Assembly: GCF_001425355.1 (NCBI RefSeq) | Contig: NZ_LMQN01000015.1 | Location: forward strand, 942,702-1,006,701 | DNA: 64,000 nucleotides | Source: Chryseobacterium sp. Leaf405 | GTDB lineage: Bacteria; Bacteroidota; Bacteroidia; Flavobacteriales; Weeksellaceae | Reading direction: 5' to 3' | Shown: positions 48,196 to 56,786 of the stretch, one piece after another | How positions within the stretch are numbered: the stretch's first letter is position 1 | How the letters are laid out: each line of letters starts with the position of its first letter | The notes under the pieces: generated by a model | The model's input: only the letters and a program-made list of their open reading frames with translations | Told to the model about the DNA's origin: nothing | The model's database searches: none | Made by a program: the position numbers and the translations under genes

Positions 48196-48927
48196 ATGTT
48201 TAATAATATACCGCCGATTACAAGAAATATTATCATTATAAATGTAATTGTATTTATAATTGCAAATCTTCTACTGAGTAATCAGTTCACGGGCTATCTT
48301 GCTGCGTTTTATCCTTTTTCACCATTTTTTAAATCATGGCAGATTATTACTCATATGTTTATGCATGGAAGTATCATGCATATTTTATTTAATATGTTAA
48401 CATTGTTTAGCTTCGGTCCTATTTTGGAGCATGCTTTAGGTGAAAAAAAATATCTTATTCTTTATTTTGCAAGTGGATTAGGTGCTTTTTTCTTATTTAA
48501 TCTTTGGAATTTTATCGAAGTTCAGCAAATTACAAATGAATTACAGCAATTAGGATTTAATGTCGATGCGTATTTGTCGGGAGCGGATGTTGGCTTTTCA
48601 GGATCGTCAGAATCTATTGTAAGACAACAGGCATTAGAACAGAATTTGAACAGTATAATGGGAACTCCGATGGTTGGAGCTTCAGGAGCTATCTTTGGAG
48701 TGATAGCGGCTTTTGCAACATTGTATCCGGACTCAAAAATTGCAATGATGTTTATTCCGGTTCCTATAAAAGTTAAATATTTATTACCTATTGTGGTACT
48801 TGTTTCAGTATTTTTAGGGGTTTCGGGGAGCGGAGGTGGAATTGCCCATCTTGCCCATGTTGGTGGTGCTTTAGTCGGTTGGATTTTGGCAAGAAGCTGG
48901 AGAAAACATTTGTATAGATTTAATTAA
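48196..48927 (+). CDS. Rhomboid-family intramembrane serine protease
   Basis: A 243-residue membrane protein with six or seven helices. WQIITHMFMHGSIMHILFNM, the catalytic serine in GASGAIFG and the catalytic histidine in HLAHVGGALVG complete a rhomboid Ser/His dyad. An insertion between helices 3 and 4 (about residues 105-155, Gln-rich) is unassigned. It cleaves transmembrane substrates; targets are unknown. It starts 2 bp after mutL. Confidence 0.93.
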   Translation: MFNNIPPITRNIIIINVIVFIIANLLLSNQFTGYLAAFYPFSPFFKSWQIITHMFMHGSIMHILFNMLTLFSFGPILEHALGEKKYLILYFASGLGAFFLFNLWNFIEVQQITNELQQLGFNVDAYLSGADVGFSGSSESIVRQQALEQNLNSIMGTPMVGASGAIFGVIAAFATLYPDSKIAMMFIPVPIKVKYLLPIVVLVSVFLGVSGSGGGIAHLAHVGGALVGWILARSWRKHLYRFN

Positions 48928-48934
48928 AATTCCT

Positions 48935-49927
48935 TTGAAAGTCTTTCGTCTTATACTTTTACTCGTTCATGTAGGAATATTCTTTCTTTTAGTTGGGGTG
49001 TTACTGAACGCTTATATTCCGCCAAAGGTTTTTCCTTGGCTTAATTTACTTTCTTTGGGTTTCCCGATATTAATTACAGGATATGTTTTAATCACTCTTT
49101 TCTGGATTTTCAGCTGGAAAAAAAGAGCATTTGTTTTTCTGTTTTTAGGATTGCTGTTTTTTAATTCTACTATGAGATGGATTAATTATTCGCCTGAAAC
49201 AAATGAAATTGCAGATCTTAAAATCATTTCTTTTAATGCAAATAACGGTGCCTTTGGAGAGCACAATGTTGAATCTTTTATTAACAATCAAAAGGCAGAT
49301 GTTGTTTTGTTACAGGAAGTTGGCAACTACAAGAAATATAATTTTGATGGGTTACAGAGAGCTCCTAAAAGTCCTATAATTTCTCTCTTCACTAAGCATA
49401 AGATTATTAATCAAATTGAGCTTATCAACAGCGATTACGAATACAATAATGCCTATGCAACACAAACGGATATTGAAATTAAAGGAAAAATATATCGTTT
49501 CATCAATGTCTATCTTCAGCCATTTAAATTTGAAAAAAGCATGGTAAAAATGGACGGTAATAATGAAAAGGATGAAGAGAAGCTAAAAAATATTATCAAA
49601 AGATTAATTCCGACTTTTAAAATGCATCAGGATCAGATTGTACCCATAAAAAAAGCGGTAGAAAACTCTCCTTATCCTGTTATTTTGACTGGTGATTTTA
49701 ATTCTGTACCCAATTCCTATGAATATTATCATTTGGTAGAAGGCCTTCAGGATGTTTTCTTAAAAGTGGGAAGCGGAAGCGCAACAAGCTTTCACGATTA
49801 TAAGTTTCCCATAAGAATAGATTATATTTTTACTTCTGAATCAATAAAACCAGTGAGTTATAAAGTAGATCGGTCGGTGAAAATTTCCGATCATTACCCT
49901 GTAATTTCTACCTTTAAACTACAATAA
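48935..49927 (+). CDS. Membrane-anchored endonuclease/exonuclease/phosphatase-family protein, paralog 1
   Basis: A 330-residue protein from a TTG start (MKVFRLILLLVHVG). Three N-terminal transmembrane helices (residues about 5-85) precede an EEP domain with LLQEVG, TGDFNSVPNSYEYY, RIDYIFTS and SDHYPVI, the metal and catalytic elements of the DNase I/inositol-phosphatase superfamily. The substrate is unknown: lipid phosphate, nucleic acid or sugar phosphate are possible. It is 7 bp after rhomboid and is a clear tandem duplicate of the next gene. Confidence 0.88.
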   Translation: MKVFRLILLLVHVGIFFLLVGVLLNAYIPPKVFPWLNLLSLGFPILITGYVLITLFWIFSWKKRAFVFLFLGLLFFNSTMRWINYSPETNEIADLKIISFNANNGAFGEHNVESFINNQKADVVLLQEVGNYKKYNFDGLQRAPKSPIISLFTKHKIINQIELINSDYEYNNAYATQTDIEIKGKIYRFINVYLQPFKFEKSMVKMDGNNEKDEEKLKNIIKRLIPTFKMHQDQIVPIKKAVENSPYPVILTGDFNSVPNSYEYYHLVEGLQDVFLKVGSGSATSFHDYKFPIRIDYIFTSESIKPVSYKVDRSVKISDHYPVISTFKLQ

Positions 49928-50003
49928 TAAGTTATAAAGTTCGTTAAAGCTATTTATGTGGTAGGATTTTTGCTAAAAAATAAAAGTACCATATACTGTT
50001 TTC

Positions 50004-50978
50004 ATGAAGCTGCGTCAGATTTTACTTTTTGCACACCTTTCTATTGCTGTTTTGCTTTTATGCACATTGGTAAATGCGTGGATTCCGCCTAATCTTATCG
50101 GAAATCTAAATCTTTTATCATTAGGATTTCCCTATTTGATCTCATTATATATTTTATTAACTCTTGTTTGGATTATTAAAAGAAAAAAAATTGCCATCGC
50201 TTTTGTCTTGGGTATTTTTTTATTCTACAATCCAATACGAAGATGGGTTAATTTCTCTCCGAAAACAGAAAATGTAAAATCAATACGAGATATTAAAGTG
50301 TTAACATTCAATGTAAAATATGGTGATTTCGGTTGGGAGAAAGTAAAAAAATATATTACAGATCAAAATGCAGATATTATTTTAGTTCAGGAAAAAGATA
50401 CCAATCATGCATTGAGACAGGATATGGTGAAATATCCCTCAGTTATTTTAAAGACAAAACATAAAATCGTAAGACAGGAAGAATTGATTACTGATAAATC
50501 CAGAGGAAATTCTTTCTATGCCGATATTGATATTAACGGAAAAATTATCAGGGTTGTGAATGTTTATTTGGAGCCTTTCAGGCTTAATAAATCGATGCTT
50601 AAGTTTGAAGGATTAAATAAACAGGGTGGAAAGATTAATACACTTCTTTCGCACATGACACCGACTTTTAAAGCACACGAAGATCAGATTAAAAAAATAA
50701 GAAAAGCAGTAGATCTTTCGCCATATCCGGTGATTCTGGCGGGTGATTTTAATTCTGTACCTAATTCTTATGAATATTATAATTTAGGAAAAGATCTTCA
50801 GGATGCATTTTTAACGGCAGGAAACGGCAGTTCGTCTAGCTTTCACGATTATAAAGTTCCGTTAAGGATTGATTATATATTCAGTTCAAAATCGATTATT
50901 CCATTAAGCTATAAGGTGGACAATTCTGTAGAATTATCGGATCATTATCCTGTAATTGCAGAATTTCTGCTAAATTAG
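50004..50978 (+). CDS. Membrane-anchored endonuclease/exonuclease/phosphatase-family protein, paralog 2
   Basis: A 324-residue paralog of the preceding gene with the same layout: three N-terminal helices (MKLRQILLFAHLSIAVLLL ...), then LVQEKD, AGDFNSVPNSYEYYNL, LRIDYIFSS and SDHYPVIAEF. All catalytic residues are kept. Strong similarity in the EEP core and in the SPYPVIL-GDFNSVPNSYEYY block shows a tandem gene duplication with subsequent divergence. It is 76 bp after paralog 1 and 4 bp before a lipoprotein gene. Confidence 0.88.
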   Translation: MKLRQILLFAHLSIAVLLLCTLVNAWIPPNLIGNLNLLSLGFPYLISLYILLTLVWIIKRKKIAIAFVLGIFLFYNPIRRWVNFSPKTENVKSIRDIKVLTFNVKYGDFGWEKVKKYITDQNADIILVQEKDTNHALRQDMVKYPSVILKTKHKIVRQEELITDKSRGNSFYADIDINGKIIRVVNVYLEPFRLNKSMLKFEGLNKQGGKINTLLSHMTPTFKAHEDQIKKIRKAVDLSPYPVILAGDFNSVPNSYEYYNLGKDLQDAFLTAGNGSSSSFHDYKVPLRIDYIFSSKSIIPLSYKVDNSVELSDHYPVIAEFLLN

Positions 50979-50982
50979 TTCC

Positions 50983-51342
50983 ATGAAAAATTTACTTTTT
51001 TTAGCTTTCGTTTTTTCAGGGATAATTCTTTCTTGTTCGAAGAAAGAACCTGCTGATCTGTACCCAACGGAAAGTGGAAAAGCAACGTACGATACCACGG
51101 CAATAGATTCTTTTTCTAATGGCGCAGCTTCTGTAGATATTGTACGGCAAATCAAAATGTCTTCTCAGAAATATCAGGATTCAATAAAAGAAGCGATAAA
51201 ACTTCAGGAACAGGAAAACAAGCTGAAGGCAGAATTAGAAAAAGAAAATAAAAAGAAAACGGAAGACGAAAAGAAAAATGCCGATGAAGAAAAGAAGCAA
51301 AAGTCTTTTGAAAATTCCAAATCAGAAACCAAAACAGAATAG
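50983..51342 (+). CDS. Lipoprotein with charged coiled-coil tail
   Basis: A 119-residue lipoprotein: signal MKNLLFLAFVFSGIILSC with lipidation Cys at 18. The mature protein has a short unassigned region and a long Lys/Glu-rich helical tail (residues about 62-115) of coiled-coil character. No domain is recognised. It starts 4 bp after the second EEP gene, so it belongs to the mutL-rhomboid run, and is followed after 22 bp by a second lipoprotein. Confidence 0.75.
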   Translation: MKNLLFLAFVFSGIILSCSKKEPADLYPTESGKATYDTTAIDSFSNGAASVDIVRQIKMSSQKYQDSIKEAIKLQEQENKLKAELEKENKKKTEDEKKNADEEKKQKSFENSKSETKTE

Positions 51343-51364
51343 TTTAACATTTAAAATATACAGT

Positions 51365-51775
51365 ATGAAAAAACAAATTTTATCGGCATTGATGATTTCA
51401 ATAGTATTGGTATCATGCACGAAATCAACTTCAAAAACAGAAAAAGTAGAAAATCCTGACGGAACAGTTACGACCACAACGACAACCGAAAGCCAAACAG
51501 GTTTAGGCGTTGACACTGCAAAAATTAATCAGGCGAAGGAAAATACGCAGACAAAGATTGATGAGGCTGGTGATAAAATTGATAATGCAGCTGAAAATGC
51601 TAAAAATAAGATTAATACAACGGCAGATAAAGCTAAAGAAGATCTTAATAAAGCAGGAAAAGATATCAAAACCGGAGCTCAGGAAGTTGGCAAAGACGTG
51701 AAAAATGTTGCCGCAAAAGGTGCTTCTAAAGTTGAAGAAGGAGCTAAGAAATTAAAAGAAGATTTAAGTAAATAA
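51365..51775 (+). CDS. Lipoprotein with LEA-like amphipathic repeats
   Basis: A 136-residue lipoprotein (MKKQILSALMISIVLVSC, lipidation Cys at 18). After a threonine tract (GTVTTTTTTES) comes a long amphipathic helical region with 11-residue-like repeats (DKIDNAAENAKNKINTTADKA, GKDIKTGAQEVGKDVKN) resembling late-embryogenesis-abundant or YtxH-type proteins linked to desiccation or envelope stress. Function is inferred from composition only. A terminator follows. Confidence 0.75.
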   Translation: MKKQILSALMISIVLVSCTKSTSKTEKVENPDGTVTTTTTTESQTGLGVDTAKINQAKENTQTKIDEAGDKIDNAAENAKNKINTTADKAKEDLNKAGKDIKTGAQEVGKDVKNVAAKGASKVEEGAKKLKEDLSK

Positions 51776-51778
51776 AAT

Positions 51779-51808
51779 AAAAACCGCAGAATCAACTGCG
51801 GTTTTTTT
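51779..51808. terminator. Bidirectional terminator
   Basis: Stem AAACCGCAG (51781-51789) with CTGCGGTTT (51796-51804), 6-nt loop and T/A tracts either side, between the convergent lipoprotein and GH3-like genes. Confidence 0.9.
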
Positions 51809-53321
51809 ATCTGTTTAGTTCCAGTAAAGGATCAATATATTCTCTGTCGTTGCTGAGTCTCGGCACTTTATTTTGTCCGCCTAATTTCCCTTTAGATTCA
51901 AGCCAGCAATAAAAAAGATTGGGCTTTGCAATATGTACAATCGGTCTTTTCAACGTAATATTATTGTAGCGTTTTGCTTCGTAATCTGAATTGATAGATT
52001 TTAAGTGCTGATCAAATATATCAATAAAATGCTCTAAATCGTTCGGTTTTTCACAGAATTCAAAAATCCACTCATGAGCACCACCTTCATTTTCTTTCAT
52101 GAAAACAGGGGCTCCTGTGAAGTCTGAGATCGCAGAGTTTGTTTCTTTACAGGCTTTGGAAAGTGCAGATTCTACATTGGTAATCATTAATTCTTCCCCA
52201 AATGCGTTGATATAATGTTTCGTTCGTCCTGTAATTTTTATTCTGAATGGATTGATAGATGTGAAAACCACAGTATCACCAATTAAATATCTCCATAAAC
52301 CGCCATTTGTGGTAATCACCATGGCATAATTTTTCCCCACTTCCACATCTTCCAGACTTACAACATCCGGATTTGATAGATGAAACTGATCCATTGGGAT
52401 AAACTCATAGAAAATCCCGTAATCAAGCATCAACAACATTTCATCACTATTCGGTCTGTCCTGAATTCCGAAAAATCCTTCAGAAGCGTTATAAATTTCG
52501 TAGAAATTAATGTCTTTACCTAGAATTTGTCTGAACTGTTCTTTATAAGGTTTAAAACTGATTCCGCCATGAAAGAAGACTTCCAGATTAGGCCAAAGCT
52601 CAGAAATGTTTTTGTAATCGGTTTCTTTCAAAACCCTCTGCAAAAGAACCATCATCCAGCTTGGAACACCCAGAATACTTCCTACATCTTCACCTTTTAC
52701 TTCAGAAGTGATTGCTTTCAGCTTACTTTCCCATTCTCCCATCAAAGAAACCTTTTTACTGGGAGTCGTAGTAATTTCTACCCAAAACGGAAGATTATCA
52801 ATTAGAATGGCCGATAAATCACCAAATTTGGTGTTGAAATCTGCGTATAATTCTGAGCTTCCGCCTAAACGGAGATTTTTATAATTAAAAAGCTGATTTT
52901 CAGGATGGTTATTGGCATAAATGGAAACCATATCTTTCCCGGCTTTCAGGTGACAATATTCAAGACTCTCTGCAGAAATTGGGATGAATTTGCTTTTGGC
53001 GTTGGTCGTTCCGGAAGATTTTGCAAAATGTTTGATATAACCGGGCCAGCTTACATCTTTTTGCCCCTGTCTTGCTTTTTCGATATAGGGTTCCATTTCT
53101 TCATAGGTAACAACAGGAACTTTATTTTTAAAATCCTGATAGCTTGAGATAGAATTAAAACCATACTTCTTGCCGTACTCTGTATCTTCGGCATGAAAAA
53201 GTTGGGAAAATAGTATACCCTTCTGAGTTTCAATGGGATGATCCATGAAATTCTGAATCTGATCTATCCTTTGACGGATAAACCAGTTTACAACAGTATT
53301 GAAAAGTGCTTTTGTTGCCAT
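51807..53321 (-). CDS. GH3-family (auxin-responsive-promoter-like) acyl-adenylating protein
   Basis: A 504-residue member of the bacterial GH3 family, relatives of plant enzymes that adenylate carboxylic acids and conjugate them to amino acids. Motifs include KHFAKSSGTTNAKSKFIP (P-loop-like ATP-binding serine/threonine block), EIYNASEGFFGIQD and GLWRYLIGDTVVFTS with RIKITGRTKHYINAFGEEL, which correspond to the adenylate-forming core. The bacterial substrate is unknown. A TATATTTG box (53334-53327) immediately upstream suggests a leaderless transcript. Confidence 0.9.
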   Translation of the reverse strand: MATKALFNTVVNWFIRQRIDQIQNFMDHPIETQKGILFSQLFHAEDTEYGKKYGFNSISSYQDFKNKVPVVTYEEMEPYIEKARQGQKDVSWPGYIKHFAKSSGTTNAKSKFIPISAESLEYCHLKAGKDMVSIYANNHPENQLFNYKNLRLGGSSELYADFNTKFGDLSAILIDNLPFWVEITTTPSKKVSLMGEWESKLKAITSEVKGEDVGSILGVPSWMMVLLQRVLKETDYKNISELWPNLEVFFHGGISFKPYKEQFRQILGKDINFYEIYNASEGFFGIQDRPNSDEMLLMLDYGIFYEFIPMDQFHLSNPDVVSLEDVEVGKNYAMVITTNGGLWRYLIGDTVVFTSINPFRIKITGRTKHYINAFGEELMITNVESALSKACKETNSAISDFTGAPVFMKENEGGAHEWIFEFCEKPNDLEHFIDIFDQHLKSINSDYEAKRYNNITLKRPIVHIAKPNLFYCWLESKGKLGGQNKVPRLSNDREYIDPLLELNR

Positions 53322-53326
53322 TCTAA

Positions 53327-53334
53327 CAAATATA
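53327..53334 (-). promoter_or_regulatory. Putative -7 box of the GH3-like gene
   Basis: Reads TATATTTG on the minus strand, 5 bp before the start codon, implying a leaderless mRNA. No -33 match is visible. Confidence 0.4.
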
Positions 53335-53374
53335 ATACTATTTGGATTTTCAGGAAATTTTTTCTTCGATTAAA

Positions 53375-53406
53375 TAAAAAAACCGCTACAAATTTTGTAA
53401 CGGTTT
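53375..53406 (-). terminator. Terminator of the bacilliredoxin gene
   Basis: On the minus strand AAACCGTTACAAA pairs with TTTGTAGCGGTTT (one mismatch/wobble) and is followed by a T tract, just past the bacilliredoxin stop codon. Confidence 0.8.
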
Positions 53407-53427
53407 GATATTTAGATTTATTGTTTA

Positions 53428-53838
53428 TTAGCAATACTCATCGTAAGCAGCCTGAAGATTCGCAGCAATAGCTCCTGCAGGATTACCTTCAATGTGATGT
53501 CTTTCAAGCATGTGAACTAATTCTCCATCTTTAAAAAGTGCTACACAAGGAGAGCTTGGAGGAAATGGTGCCAAATGTTTCCTCGCTTCAGCTACTGCTT
53601 CTCCGTCGAAACCTGCGAACACTGTCGTTAAATGATCTGGTTTTTTATCACCTGTCAAAGAATAAACAACTCCCGGTCTAGCCGCACCTGCTGCACATCC
53701 GCAAACAGAATTGATCACCAATAGAGTAGTTCCTGATTGCTTCAATGCTTCTTCTACCTGAGCAGGATTTGTAAGGTCTGTAAAACCTTTATCTGTAAGT
53801 TCTGCCTTCATTGGCATTACTAAATCTGTTGGATACAT
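53428..53838 (-). CDS. BrxA/BrxB-family bacilliredoxin
   Basis: A 136-residue thioredoxin-fold protein of the bacilliredoxin family, with the CGC active site in VINSVCGCAAGAARPG and the conserved segment FPPSSPCVALFKDGELVHMLERHHIEG. In Bacillus these proteins remove bacillithiol from oxidised proteins; Bacteroidota members are presumed thiol oxidoreductases. It is a single gene. A TACCTTTG box at 53868-53861 could be its -7 element. Confidence 0.93.
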   Translation of the reverse strand: MYPTDLVMPMKAELTDKGFTDLTNPAQVEEALKQSGTTLLVINSVCGCAAGAARPGVVYSLTGDKKPDHLTTVFAGFDGEAVAEARKHLAPFPPSSPCVALFKDGELVHMLERHHIEGNPAGAIAANLQAAYDEYC

Positions 53839-54256
53839 ATTTTTGTTTTTAAATCTATTGCAAAGGTAAACAATTCTTTATGGCCAATCAATATATAAAA
53901 ACTATCGCTGCTTTTTGAAAATAGTATGAATTGTCTGTTAATTATATAAAGATATATTGATTTTTATGTATAAAAAATATTAATATTAAAATAAAATTGC
54001 TAAATTTGAAATGATTCTGAAAATACTATTGAGAAAAACAAGTATATTATTATCAATTTAATTTTTCAGTTTTCATTCGCCTTAGAGTAAAGAGTTTTTT
54101 TAACAAGCATTAAGAAAATAAATGAAGCCCGAAACTTAGCGTCTCGGGCTTCTTTAATCAAATCGATATGCAAAGAGATTGAATATCCAATATAAATGAT
54201 TGATAAACTATGAATCACAATTGATATAAACCATGATTCATTAATTATCAATTATT
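53839..54256. other. 418-bp intergenic region
   Basis: No supported gene. It holds the bacilliredoxin promoter-like box TACCTTTG (53868-53861 on minus), a long A/T-rich stretch and one strong hairpin at 54124-54152. Short inverted A/T repeats around 54180-54255 have no assigned function. Confidence 0.6.
54124..54153. terminator. Terminator-like hairpin downstream of yqeY
   Basis: Perfect 9-bp stem GAAGCCCGA (54124-54132) with TCGGGCTTC (54144-54152), 11-nt loop. The best candidate to use it is the minus-strand yqeY transcript, whose stop is ~105 bp away. Confidence 0.65.
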
Positions 54257-54703
54257 TTATGAAAGCAGTTTTTTCGCCATTTCAGAAATACTTTTTCCGT
54301 CTGACTTTCCTGCAAATGTTTTTGAAGCAACTCCCATTACTTTACCTAAATCTTTCATAGATTCAGCGCCGGTTTCTGAGATAATCTGCTTCATTTCTGC
54401 TTCCAATTCTTCAGGAGAAAGCTGTTTTGGTAAAAACTGCTCGATTACTTTCATCTGAGCATCTTCTACTTCTGCCAAGTCATTTCTTCCCTGTGCAGTA
54501 AACTGATCGTAAGAATCCTTACGCTGTTTTACCATTCTCTGAAGAATAGCAATTTCCTGTTCAGGTGAAACTTCAGCATCTCTTGCCTCCGTTTTCAATA
54601 ATAATATCTGAGACTTTACGGCACGAAGAGAGTCTAAAGCAATTCTGTCTTTAGCTCTCATGGCTGTTTTTATAGCTTCGCTTATTGTATTTTCTAAACT
54701 CAT
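54257..54703 (-). CDS. GatB/YqeY domain protein
   Basis: A 148-residue protein of the YqeY family: helical N-terminal half (ISEAIKTAMRAKDRIALDSLRAVKSQI) and a tail-domain-like C-terminal half (EAEMKQIISETGAESMKDLGKVMGVASKTFAGKSDGK). This helical domain also occurs at the C-terminus of GatB, where it binds tRNA, but YqeY's role is unknown. It lies downstream of ftsZ, separated by a repeat element. Confidence 0.92.
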   Translation of the reverse strand: MSLENTISEAIKTAMRAKDRIALDSLRAVKSQILLLKTEARDAEVSPEQEIAILQRMVKQRKDSYDQFTAQGRNDLAEVEDAQMKVIEQFLPKQLSPEELEAEMKQIISETGAESMKDLGKVMGVASKTFAGKSDGKSISEMAKKLLS

Positions 54704-54716
54704 GGTTTTAAATTTA

Positions 54717-54806
54717 ACAATGTATCAATGTAACAGTTTACCAATTGAGATACTTCGACAAGCTCAGCATGACAGTATTATTTACATTGATACATTTTCA
54801 CATTGT
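54717..54806. repeat. Inverted-repeat-flanked REP/MITE-like element between ftsZ and yqeY
   Basis: Perfect 13-bp inverted repeats TGTATCAATGTAA (54721-54733) and TTACATTGATACA (54782-54794), extended outside by AACAATG and CATTGTT. They enclose ACTTCGACAAGCTCAGCATG at 54752-54771, a sequence whose reverse complement (CATGCTGAGCTTGTCGAAGT) recurs as an extragenic repeat in many bacterial genomes. No transposase is present. Confidence 0.6.
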
Positions 54807-54816
54807 TATATTGATT

Positions 54817-56706
54817 TTAATCAACGTCTTTATTCAAAAATCTGTTTTCTCTGATCTGCATATTCCCATTATTATCAGACATATAAGTATTGATGTTTTG
54901 GTCTGATGCATTGTTTCCATCAAGGGAAATGTTTTTTCTCTTGAAGGCGGGCACAGATTCGAATTCGCTTGAGCTATCAAAACTTTGATAACGTGAATTG
55001 AATTCTTTTAACTTATTTCTTCTTTCAATCACTCTTTCCTGGTCTACGGTTTTATTCACAAATGTGAACTCATCTTCAGCAGGTTTTGGAGTCTCAGTTT
55101 CTGTTTTATTTTCAACAACAGGCTCTTCTCTTAAATTCTGAAAGAAATGCTCTACTTTTTGAAGCGGTTCTTCGGTTAATTGATTTACCTCATTTGCTGT
55201 TGCTAGTTCAGCTTTTGGCTGCCCAAAATCAGACTTTGTTTCATTGCTGGTAGGTTCATTTACAAAGAAGCTGAATTCAACAGGTTTTTCCTGTGAATAC
55301 GAATGTCCAAAATTATTTGACTGAGGTTCTTCCTTTTTGTTATCAAAATCAAATTTGAAGGATTCGATCTCCAAATCATTTGGGTCGTCATGTTCTTCAT
55401 CTGCAGCAAACAGGCTGAAAGACTCTTCCTCTTCTTCATTTCTCCAGCTCTGAGCTGTATCTTCCTCTTTATCAAAGAAATTGATTTCAGTTTTAGTCTC
55501 TTCGTTGCCAATAATCATTTTTTTTTCAGTAGACGTAGCTCCGTACTGTGGAGTATGGTTGTCTTCGTCATCTAATCTGAAAAGGCTTTTTCCGCCAAAA
55601 CTATAATCTTGCTCAGGAGCAGTTTGTCTTTCTTCTCTGGATTTGAAAGGAGATTCTTTCGGAGAATCAAGGCTGTCATTTAAACTGATTTTGATTTTCT
55701 CTGTCGGTCCTGCAAATTTTTTATCATCGTTAGAAAAACCTGTAGCGATAACCAAAACGCTTACTGCATCTCCTAATTCTTCATCTGCTCCAACCCCAAA
55801 AATGATGTCAGCCGTGTGACCAGCTTCTTTCTGGATATGATCCATGATAGTACCGATCTCATCCATTGTAACTTCCTCTGTACCGCTTCTGATCAACAAT
55901 AGAACATTTTTAGCCCCTGTAATTTTGTTATCATTCAATAACGGAGAATCAAGAGCTTTTCTTACTGCTTCTTCGGCTTTGTTTTCACCTGAAGCCAATC
56001 CTGTAGACATCAAAGCTGTCCCGGAATTTTGAAGTACAGATTTAGCATCTCTAAAGTCAATGTTGACATCAAAGTATCCTGTAATAACTTCCGCCATTCC
56101 CTTTGCGGCATTGGTTAAGACTTCATCGGCTTTTGAAAATCCCTGTTTGAATCCAAGGTTTCCGAATTGCTGTCTTAATTTATCGTTATTGATTACAATT
56201 AATGAATCAACATTATTTCTTAATTTATCAAGACCGTTTTCGGCTTGTTCTAATCTTCTTTTACCTTCAAAACTGAAAGGAACCGTAACGATGCCAACGG
56301 TAAGAATTCCCATATCTTTTGCCACTTTAGCAATAACGGGAGCCGCACCAGTTCCAGTACCACCACCCATTCCTGCGGTGATAAACACCATCTTGGTATT
56401 TTGTCCCATGGCAGCTTTTATCTCTTCAATGCTTTCGATAGCAGATTTTTCACCTACTTCAGGGTCTGCTCCTGCGCCAAGACCTTCAGTAATGGTAGTT
56501 CCCAACTGTACTTTGTTGGCAACCGGGTTATTATCTAACGTTTGGGCATCTGTATTACAAACTACGAAATCTACTCCATAGATTCCTTTCTCGTACATGT
56601 GCTTTAAGGCGTTGTTTCCACCACCGCCAACACCGATTACTTTAATGATCGATGAATTTCCTTTTGGTAAATCAAATGAAAATCCTTGTGTACCTATATT
56701 TTCCAT
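54817..56706 (-). CDS. ftsZ: Cell division protein FtsZ
   Basis: A 629-residue tubulin-like GTPase starting at MENIGTQGFSFDLPKG; an upstream in-frame ATG adds 18 unlikely residues. GTP-binding elements are IKVIGVGGGGNNAL and the tubulin signature GGGTGTGAAPVIA; the C-terminal half of the GTPase domain ends around residue 330. A long acidic, Asn/Glu-rich linker (about 330-620) follows, as in other Bacteroidota, making it nearly 250 residues longer than E. coli FtsZ. It forms the division ring and sits in the order ftsQ-ftsA-ftsZ. Confidence 0.97.
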   Translation of the reverse strand: MENIGTQGFSFDLPKGNSSIIKVIGVGGGGNNALKHMYEKGIYGVDFVVCNTDAQTLDNNPVANKVQLGTTITEGLGAGADPEVGEKSAIESIEEIKAAMGQNTKMVFITAGMGGGTGTGAAPVIAKVAKDMGILTVGIVTVPFSFEGKRRLEQAENGLDKLRNNVDSLIVINNDKLRQQFGNLGFKQGFSKADEVLTNAAKGMAEVITGYFDVNIDFRDAKSVLQNSGTALMSTGLASGENKAEEAVRKALDSPLLNDNKITGAKNVLLLIRSGTEEVTMDEIGTIMDHIQKEAGHTADIIFGVGADEELGDAVSVLVIATGFSNDDKKFAGPTEKIKISLNDSLDSPKESPFKSREERQTAPEQDYSFGGKSLFRLDDEDNHTPQYGATSTEKKMIIGNEETKTEINFFDKEEDTAQSWRNEEEEESFSLFAADEEHDDPNDLEIESFKFDFDNKKEEPQSNNFGHSYSQEKPVEFSFFVNEPTSNETKSDFGQPKAELATANEVNQLTEEPLQKVEHFFQNLREEPVVENKTETETPKPAEDEFTFVNKTVDQERVIERRNKLKEFNSRYQSFDSSSEFESVPAFKRKNISLDGNNASDQNINTYMSDNNGNMQIRENRFLNKDVD

Positions 56707-56786
56707 ACCTATTTTTTTAATAATTGATAACCGACTGATGATAATTGATAAGATAGTCATTTATCGATTACCATTCATCATTTATT

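Noticed and set aside
54066..54251. 61-residue minus-strand ORF after yqeY
   Set aside because: It spans the terminator hairpin at 54124-54152 and has no conserved-looking sequence.
56060..56581. 173-residue plus-strand ORF inside ftsZ
   Set aside because: It lies wholly antisense to the strongly conserved ftsZ GTPase region and has a low-complexity Pro/Ile composition typical of a shadow frame.
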